This document shows positions 56,501 to 64,000 of a stretch of 64,000 nucleotides of DNA, in pieces. A program made the position numbers and the translations under genes. This DNA comes from Albifimbria verrucaria (taxonomy: Eukaryota; Ascomycota; Sordariomycetes; Hypocreales; Stachybotryaceae): the NCBI GenBank assembly GCA_020081605.1, contig JAHREC010000045.1, forward strand, positions 2,728,001-2,792,000, in the 5' to 3' direction. A model generated the notes under the pieces. That model saw nothing but the letters and a program-made list of their open reading frames with translations, ran no database searches and was not told the DNA's origin. The number at the start of each line of letters is the position of its first letter. Position 1 is the stretch's first letter.

Positions 56501-59500
56501 CCTCAGCCATCAGTGGCCGGTTATATCACCTCAATCTTTATTGTCGCGCCTAAATATTAAATGCTGGAAGTATCTTACCGAGCCATGGCGAAAAACGCTG
56601 GTTAGTTTTGCTATTAGTCTCACAGACGTACAAGCTCTTGATCGCCTCCAGCATGCCAAATCAGACCTTGTAAAGGAGTTACACAACTTGAAGCCTCGCA
56701 CATGGGACCCAATGCAGTTTCCAGATTCGCTACTTTTGGAAATCGAAGGTAATTTGCGGATCCGTCGGGTTCAGGAAGAGATCTCAGCGAAGATGAGACA
56801 GCCTCCTGACAACCAAAACGCAGTAATGCAGCTTAATATGGGGAAGGGAAATCATCAATGATTGTACCGAATATTGCCACCTCGCTTGCAGACGGTTCAC
56901 GCCTCGTCAGAGTTATCGTTGCAAAGCCACAGTCCAAGCAAATGCAAGATATGCTTGTTTCAAAGTTGGGAGGTCTAATAGGACGACGGGTTTACCATAT
57001 GCCATTTTCCAGATCAGTGCGCATAACCCGCCCCCAGGCTGAAATGCTGGACGGACACTGTCGGGAGTGTCTCCAGGAAGGAGGTGTCTTGCTTGTTCAA
57101 CCTGAGCATATACTGTCATTTCAACTTAACGTTATCGAAACATGCATCAGATCAGAAACTGAAGTTGGGCATATTCTTCTCGGCATGCAACGATTCTTCA
57201 TCGGTTCAGCCAGAGACATCGTTGATGAGAGCGATGAAAACTTCTCTACCAAATTTGAACTCATTTATACCATGGGTGACCAACGCTTGGTTGAACTTGG
57301 TTCTGATAGATGGACTATCATTCAAGACATTATGAGCCTGGTTGCCAAGTATGCTTCAATTGTGAAGGAAATCATACCACTCGGCATCGAATTGGAAGAT
57401 CAAACCGAAAACTCATTCCCACATACCAGATTCCTTGATCAAAGAGCGTCCGATGAAGTCCTTTCTAGGATAGCTGATCATCTCTGCACAAATGGCTTAC
57501 GGGGTTTTCCAATCTCCCGACAGTCCCCAAAATTTAGAGCAGCGTTACGTAGCTACATACTTGAGCTACAGCCAGATTCTGATGTCGTTGAACTAGTTCA
57601 AGGCAGTGACTTCTGGGAAGTCGCATCTCAGCACCTCCTCCTCATCCGCGGTCTCATTGCAAAAGGAGTTTTAGCATTTGCTTTTGGACAGAAGAGATGG
57701 CGTGTAAACTATGGTCTTGACTTCACCCGAAAGCCTGACACTAGACTGGCAATACCATATCGAGCAAAGGACAACCCCAGCCCTCGGTCCGAGTTTAGCC
57801 ATCCAGATGTTGTAATTTGCCTAACTTGTCTCTCATATTACTACAATGGACTTAACATCGAGAGTTTGCGTATCGCCTTCAACCATCTCCTCAAATCCGA
57901 TCAAATCGACACAGAATATCAGGAGTGGGTAAAGACAAGCAATAAATTACCCATTGCGTTTAGGGACATTAGAGGCATCAACTTCCGAGATGAAGTGCAG
58001 TTTACGAACGAAGTTTTTCCCTGTTTACGGTCATCTAAGGGGCTATTGATTACTATCTATCGAAAATTGTCTTCCCAAAAGAGATGAAGGAATTCCCAAA
58101 GAAAATTTCAGCGTCAGGGTGGGATATTGGTCGAGTTGGTGCCCATCCCCTTACTGGGTTTAGTGGGACAAACGATTCACAGCATGTGCTCCTCTCGACG
58201 TTAAACAGCTAGACCTGGCAAGCCAGAAGCATACAAATGCCATGGTGCTAGAGAACCTGATGAGTTCAAGGAACTCGGTCATTTCTTTAGCAGACCATGG
58301 GGTCCGAGGAAAGTGTCGTGCTGATGAGCTTCTCCAGGCAATCTTGAAGCTTTCACCTGAAGTTCGCGTTATCCTGGATGTGGGAGCTCAGATCATTGAG
58401 CTCACTAACGAACAACTAGCTCAATCATGGCTTGAGCTCAGCAAAGACCACGAAAAGACGCAGGCCGTTATATACTGCAATGAAGATGACGAGGTCTGCG
58501 TTCTGGATCGTCGTGGCCACAAGGAACTGCTCAGTGCTTCCCCATTCGCCAAGCAGTTGGACGTTTGTATAGTGTTTCTCGACGAGGCTCATACAAGAGG
58601 CATTGACCTACGACTACCACAGAACTATCGTGCAGCAGTTACCCTTGGTGCGAACTTGGTAAAGGATAGACTGGTTCAAGGTAAGACATCAATCAAGTCC
58701 CTATTGCGCAATGACGCGACTCACTATGAATGACAGCTTGTATGAGGATGCGCAAACTAGGAGCGGGTCAATCCGTTGTGTTTTGCGTTCCAGAAGAGAT
58801 TGAGATGAAAATACGGGCCACCAGCAAGGTTTCCCAGGGAGACCAGTTATCCGTCTCTGATGTGCTTGCGTGGTCAATCCATGAAACTTGGAAAGACCTC
58901 CGTCGGTCAATTCCGATATGGTCGACGCAAGGCACAAATTTTGCAAGACAGTCAAAGATATGGCAGAAGGTGATGGATGGTGACGATCCTTCGATGGATC
59001 AAGATACTGCCAAGGAATTTTTGGAGAATGAAGCTCAGTCACTTGAATCCAGGTACAAGCCATCTGACAGCCAACTTGTCTGCAGCCAAGCTTCTTCAGG
59101 TGATTACATTATCGACGGCATTGCTGAGCGCTGTCGGCTATTTGATGAGGTCGACACATCGGCGGGGCTCTACAAGAGGAACAAGAACGGGAGCTGGCTC
59201 CTGAGATTGAGGAGGAAAGACAATTGGAACGCGCTCCTCCTGCTGAGCCGGCCAAACACCACTTACATCGTGATGTTCTAGCTTTTGTCCGGACCGGAAT
59301 CATAGGAGCGGAGTCAACGGACTGGGGTTTTAAATGGGCGTTCCAATCCCTCATGGAGACAACGGCAGCCCAAGAACTCGACGTTTCGGATTTCCCTCAT
59401 GGGCTTCTTGTCACCCAAGATTTCGCTCGCACAATCAAGGACAGGGAATCAGAATATGTCTGCATGGATACATTTCAACGGGCAGTGCAGTGGGTATTGA

Positions 59501-60036
59501 CAGATGGACGGGGTGGCAGTGAGATACACAACATGGTACTCATCAGCCCTTACGAGGCCAACCTGCTCATTCCCGAGATCAAAATGTCCAAGTTTGTTAC
59601 CCTGCATCTGTTTTCGCCACGGAAAAACAGCCTGTACCAACCTTTGGATGACCTCAGGCTATATCCCTTTCCCTCCAATACTCCTGCATCAATAATCCCA
59701 CGGCGCTTGACAATCGAGTTGAATATTTTCTCGGGTCAGTTGTATTTCAAATCTTATGGAGAATATGCCGAAGTCTGCAGATTTCTCTGCCTCGCTCATA
59801 CTGCTGCTGGAGATGATATAATTCTTCGACCGGATGGATTCATCGATCCTGGATGTCACGAGCCTGAACGTTGTCCGTCGACTATATTTCGCAGAAGCCC
59901 GGTGAAATTCCTGAAGTGTTTGATGGGTAATATTAGAAGACACGGCAATGGTATAGACAAGACTCACGTAGGGAAAGTCCTAGACGGAGCGCTACTTATA
60001 GAAGACGAGTTTGTCGGTGAAGCGATGGGCCAGTAG
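50566..60036 (+). CDS. giant DUF3638/DUF3645 NTPase
   Basis: One gene of about 3,140 codons, not the 14 fragments it appears as. Start ATG 50566; one clear intron, 58681-58736 (56 nt). N-terminal part: family-like AQNAGLIIRSDSEQ and IWKNTREEV..LLPWRRSP. Centre (from about 56825): Walker A MGEGKSS, readable after one lost G at 56837-56840; LVRVIVAKPQSKQM; LVQPEHILSF; and Walker-B-like RDIVDESDENFS. DUF3645: RLAIPYRAKDNPSPRSEFSH at about 57740. Then GFSGTNDSQHVL, DEAHTRGIDLRLP, RAAVTLGANLVKDRLVQ and CMRMRKLGAGQSVVFC, which resemble the C-terminal half of SF2/SecA-like motors. A Glu-rich coil precedes the C-terminus. There are 14 frame breaks, 11 of them clean one-base losses, the others two lost or one gained. 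Conserved in fungi but of unknown function. Confidence 0.85.
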
Positions 60037-61589
60037 CCTTTGGCAAAGGCTTACCAGGTTAGTAGGCCCGATAGTTCTGTGGTATAGGTGCTCTGGTCCT
60101 CATAAGGATTCAGTCAATGATCCCAGATTTAAGTATGGGATTCACACAGAAGTGCGAGTTTGTATGTGAAGCAGGGGATGTTGTGTGATTTGAATCATTC
60201 TATCCAATACAAAAACCATGAAGCTTTGCATACATGATATCAATTGCAACCTTCATGCTCGTGACGAAATACACAGACCGAAACACGAGAAAGGGGATGA
60301 TACCGATGGGGTCATGGATGAATAGGGAGCCAGCAACTTGTCTAAGCTCCCTACGAGGACCATCCCAAACGCGCCATGATGTTAGGTATCGCAGGGGCAG
60401 ACGGGTCATTTATCGCATAGCTATGCGTCACAAAAGGTATACAAGGACAGAAGTAGCGAGAATCTCAATCCACTTAAAGCGCGGAGTAGCGGACACATTT
60501 GCGTGCAGCCTTAATCACTTCTGCATTCCCCAGTAAGTGGCCCCCTTCCCATCGTACAACCATCAGAAGAAGGGCTTCGGCAGATTGGTATGTTCTTGGC
60601 ATAGCGGGTCTAGTTACGAGCGCCATGTAGCTGCATCGTGATGTTCTAGACTCTCCGGTTTACAAGCTGAATCCTCGCTTCGCGGAGATTATAGCGCGCA
60701 GGGCCTGGTTAGTAATGCTGCCGCAGTGAATTCGTCGATGATGTCGTGAAGCAATGCCGTCTCAGGACTGCTGATGCCTTGCTACTCGCTCCATGACTTT
60801 TTGGTCCGTCGGGGTGATATATAATGGGAGGAGTCTATTCATTTTGCGTATAGTCAAGCGTCATGGTATGACGACGCTCGGCAATGTTCTCCGTCTGACA
60901 TCCTAGGATCCTGGTCCGGAGGAGCGAGTCGCTCTTGGCAAACCCATGGAAATTCAATGCAACAGTATCTTCGCGAAAGAGGTGTTAATATTCCAGGACA
61001 GAACCATCATTAAAGTATACAGCCTTGATACAAAACTGCCCTGTCATTCCTTGGCTTTTCTCGTATAGCTGTTTTTCACCCAATAATAGCTTGCATTCTT
61101 GCTACAATGTTCTTGGGTTTCGTCAGCTCCCACCACAAAACATGTCTCCTTCGGGAAGCTTGACGAAGACTATTCTCAGATTGACCGGGAGAACCCAGGG
61201 TGTGCTCGGCAAGGTATCGATCTGGCATTCCCATATGTCGGTCCCGAGAACCCAGGCCAGGCCCGTCAACCTGCTTATCACGTCAGTCTCACCCCTCGTA
61301 TCAACGCCAAAATCCTATGCATGCTAGAGCGTGTGCTCACAGTGAAGTGATTTGTTGGCCCATGGACCGCATCAGTTGGTAATATCGTTTGTATTTGTGT
61401 CAAGACCGCTTCTCTAGCCAAGGTCGTATGTCTTCCAGGTAATCATCCCGGTTCAACTCCAACACCAATCCATCCTTCCCGAGTATGTTCGCGCAAAAAA
61501 ATGCTAGCCAGACCAAGATATGAAAAGTCTAAATACAGAAACCTCTCTCAAACAATCGCTGAGTTGTACAGCAAAATGGACAATGGGGT
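60037..61589. other. intergenic, one possible coding patch
   Basis: 1.55 kb between the DUF3638 gene and the glycosyltransferase. The plus-strand frame at 61099-61350 (ends RINAKILCMLERVLTVK) reads somewhat like coding sequence, but I recognise no family and see no start or splice sites to complete it. Confidence 0.35.
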
Positions 61590-63039
61590 TTACCAATAAA
61601 ACAAAACCACATAGACGCTTATTAATAAAATAATATTTTTGACGTAAAGTCGTATCATACTTCCAGGTTCAAGGGTATGTGTATTTGCTGGCATCAAGGA
61701 AAACCTGTCCTTGTGCTCGTGGAAATGCGAATGTAGGCGGTGGATGAGCTGGTCGGAGAGCATCGAGTACAGCTCGCCAATGGGGGCGTTCTTGTCGAAC
61801 CAGTGGTGGCGGATGAAGATACCACGGCAATGGGGGCCTCCACGAGAAGGGTTACCGTTGCCGTCGCCGCAAGGGATGGCCCGGAGCTCGTCGGTAGCGT
61901 TGTAGTCGTAGCGGATGAAGTTGCCGAAAGCCGCCTGCTCGTGAGCCCAGTTGTACGCCCACTTGGTGCACTTGGGGTGGTGAACACCGGTAGGGCAGTC
62001 CTCCCAGTCGTTGAAGAGCTGCTGAGTACGGTTGCTCTGCTGCGCGACAATGAAGCCGGTGTTCCACAGGACCCAGTCTTTCTCATCACGGTTACCCTTG
62101 GTGTTGGGGTCCTCGGCCATGGCCAGGAGGGTCTCGGGCTTGATGTTCCAGAGGCTCAGGAGCCACTCGAAGGGCAGGTGCATCTGCTGGAAAACGGCGT
62201 CGGCATCGAGGAAGACGACGACATCGTACTTCTTGAGCGCTTCTCTGATGATGGGGACCTTGACCCAGGTGCCCCATCGATCCTCGTAATTGGGGCTCGG
62301 ACTAATCGGTAATCGTAGCCGTGGATAAGAGCTGGCAGGCGAAAACAGTCAGTTGAATGATTACTACCCGAGACATTTTGTCGGAGACTCACCATAAAGG
62401 AAATGGTTCAGGATACCGGCCGTACGACCCTTGATGGTGGTTTTATCGAGAGGCTTCTTGTTAAGGATCGCACCTTCGCTCAGGTCCAGCCGCGAGTCGA
62501 CGTCGATGATGAGGATCTTCTTCTCGCCTCGGGCCCATTTGTGGTTCTTGTCGGGGATGTTGTACTCCTTGTTGCTTTCGTCGGTAACGAAGTGCGGATC
62601 GCTGACGTTATGCAGGAAAGGCTCCCATATTTTCGGGAGGAGAGTAGCGACGTCTTGGTGCCACGACGATGTCCAAACCGACCAGGCCCTAAACACCAAA
62701 AGTTTTAGTTACTGAGACTCTGGCGCGCGTTTTATTGTTTCCCTCTGGCCCTCTCATTTCCCCTTTCTCTCTGTTCCATGCCTCATTCGATTGGTTTTCG
62801 TATTTCCCATCTCTTCCAAGTTTTAAATGTCGAGAGTATTCGTGATTGCGCGGTCGACATCGTGGGTTGGGGAGGCTGAAGGGGCGGCATCGCAACTTAC
62901 TGGTAAGGGGTAGTCAAATGCTTCGGGTACGACGAGAACAGGTGAGACGTGTAAAATAATGACCCGCAAGAAAACAGGAAAACACGGCCAACAGTACTCG
63001 GGCGCAGATGCTCAAACGATGTTGCGGTGAATACAACAT
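61590..63039 (-). CDS. Golgi-type glycosyltransferase, GMA12/MNN10-like
   Basis: Type II membrane glycosyltransferase that would transfer a sugar from a nucleotide donor in the Golgi. Start ATG 63039; exons 62901-63039, 62393-62688, 61590-62331 (introns of 212 and 61 nt). N-terminal anchor at about residues 9-30 (LSICARVLLAVFSCFLAG). The catalytic domain starts about residue 120: HGYDYRLVRAP, WVKVPII, the DxD metal site in VVFLDADAVFQ, WNTGFIVAQ, CPTGVHHPKC, AHEQAAFGNF and RHHWFDK. Two single-base losses (a G in exon 1 near 62970, a C near 62294) break it; corrected length 392. The last ~20 residues are hydrophobic, unusual for the family, so the end may be misread. The donor sugar (galactose or mannose) is not determinable; the GT34 label is tentative. 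Confidence 0.75.
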
Positions 63040-64000
63040 GGCTGTGGGTGTTGTGCGGAAAGAATGGACGGACGAGCCTCGAGAGTGAAGTCTTATCGGG
63101 GGCGAGGGAAGAAGCTTCAGACGGTTGAGGAAGCGACCGAAAGGGAGAGAAAAAGAACAATGGACCTCAGCTTGGATATATTAGGCGCGATCATGAGAGA
63201 GAGTGAGAGAGACGGGCTATGCCGCACAGGCCCCCTTCTCTTAGCCCCCTCCCACCCCTGTCGTCAACACTACTGGGCAACCTATCCTATTAAGCGCATC
63301 CTGGATTAATTTGAAAGGTCTGCGCCTCGCTAGCGTTGTACCATGAAACGACCGTACCCAGAACCCATCAGTGTCTCCTCCGTTGCTGGCTAGCAAGGGG
63401 AGACGGGGGTTAGTGTTGGAACAGCTCTGTCCATCACCTCAGCCAGCGCCAGGCGAGGCACGGTTGAAGCCATCGGCCTGTGACCCAGCGAATACGGGTT
63501 CTTCCATGGAAGGGATTCCCTACGACGGTACCTTTCGAGCAGCGGGGACCTCGAGGCCAGGGCTCCTTTATGCTCCGTGTTCTAGAACGCTGGGTGAGCA
63601 GCGCTCCTCGTATCTTGGCGTCTTGGTGCCACCCAACCACTAATACCGTTTAGTTGGCATTACTCACTCATAGTTTTCCAGTCGATGACGGATGGCACGA
63701 TTTCTTAGTGCCTCTTGAATCATTATCGACACTACGAAAAGCCGAGGTGGTTCTCCAGTAGCAGCATACCAAGGCTGAGAAATGCTTGATTTTGATTGTC
63801 CAGGCTAAGAAAATTTTACTCAAGCCTCTGACGGGGGCGTCTGACGCTTCATCCATGCTTTTACTGGGGCCGCAACGTGAATTGCATGAAGATCAGTGCC
63901 TGGAAAGGAATGAAGGCCAAAGAATAAATGAAGAAGGGCTTTTCGTTTTTTGCTCCCCCTCCTCCCAAAGATCAACTACTGAGTGAATTAAAAGATAAAT
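63040..64000. other. promoter of the glycosyltransferase, then nothing recognised
   Basis: Upstream of the glycosyltransferase ATG the plus strand has GA-rich tracts (63110-63210), i.e. pyrimidine-rich on the sense strand. From 63300 to the end only short frames (62-90 codons) without content. Confidence 0.4.

Noticed and set aside
50566..60036. A row of 14 separate small genes
   Set aside because: Consecutive frames on one strand join end to end into one DUF3638/DUF3645 protein; the breaks are mostly single-base losses in homopolymer runs.

Overview
The window is nuclear DNA of a filamentous ascomycete (Pezizomycotina, probably a Sordariomycete). The evidence is short spliceosomal introns (about 40-140 nt, GT..AG) inside almost every gene, Zn2Cys6, RTA1, PTH11-type, DUF3638 and UbiA-type proteins, mitochondrial malate dehydrogenase next to a P5A ATPase, and C-ending codon preference in the housekeeping genes. 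No rRNA, tRNA, CRISPR array or intact transposon was recognised.

Layout. 1-12 kb is gene-poor: an MFS transporter (-), a GPI-type secreted protein (-), a peroxisomal-type FMN 2-hydroxyacid oxidase (-) and a GNAT acetyltransferase (+). 12-20.5 kb is a sugar-use block: GH31 alpha-xylosidase (+), sugar porter (+), Zn2Cys6 regulator (-) and an RTA1-like membrane protein (+). 20.6-27.6 kb holds a divergent succinyl-CoA:3-ketoacid CoA-transferase / thiolase pair, a small Cys-rich secreted protein (-) and an MmgE/PrpD protein (+). 28.7-34.9 kb is housekeeping: mitochondrial malate dehydrogenase (+) convergent with the ER P5A ATPase SPF1 (-). 36-37.3 kb is a PTH11/rhodopsin-like membrane protein (-). 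38.9-49.4 kb is a candidate terpenoid-type biosynthetic cluster: P450 (-), GMC oxidoreductase (+), UbiA-type membrane cyclase/prenyltransferase (+) and a secreted BBE-type FAD oxidase (+). 50.5-60 kb is one giant DUF3638/DUF3645 NTPase gene. 61.6-63 kb is a Golgi-type glycosyltransferase (-).

A property of the sequence itself matters to every reader: most genes are broken by loss of single bases, mainly in runs of C or G. Essential malate dehydrogenase has four breaks and SPF1 about nine. In 14 of 15 broken genes, adding back the bases I count as lost makes the summed exon length a multiple of three and gives a family-typical length. I saw no run of G or C longer than five, while an A12 run exists. 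I therefore read these breaks as sequencing/assembly errors and annotate whole genes, not pseudogenes. True substitutions remain: a thiolase lacking its catalytic Cys, an acetyltransferase with ATA at the expected start, and a TGA inside the sugar porter.

The best candidate for a new system is the P450 / GMC / UbiA / BBE group, which has no polyketide synthase, NRPS or soluble terpene synthase, so the UbiA-fold protein would be the core enzyme.
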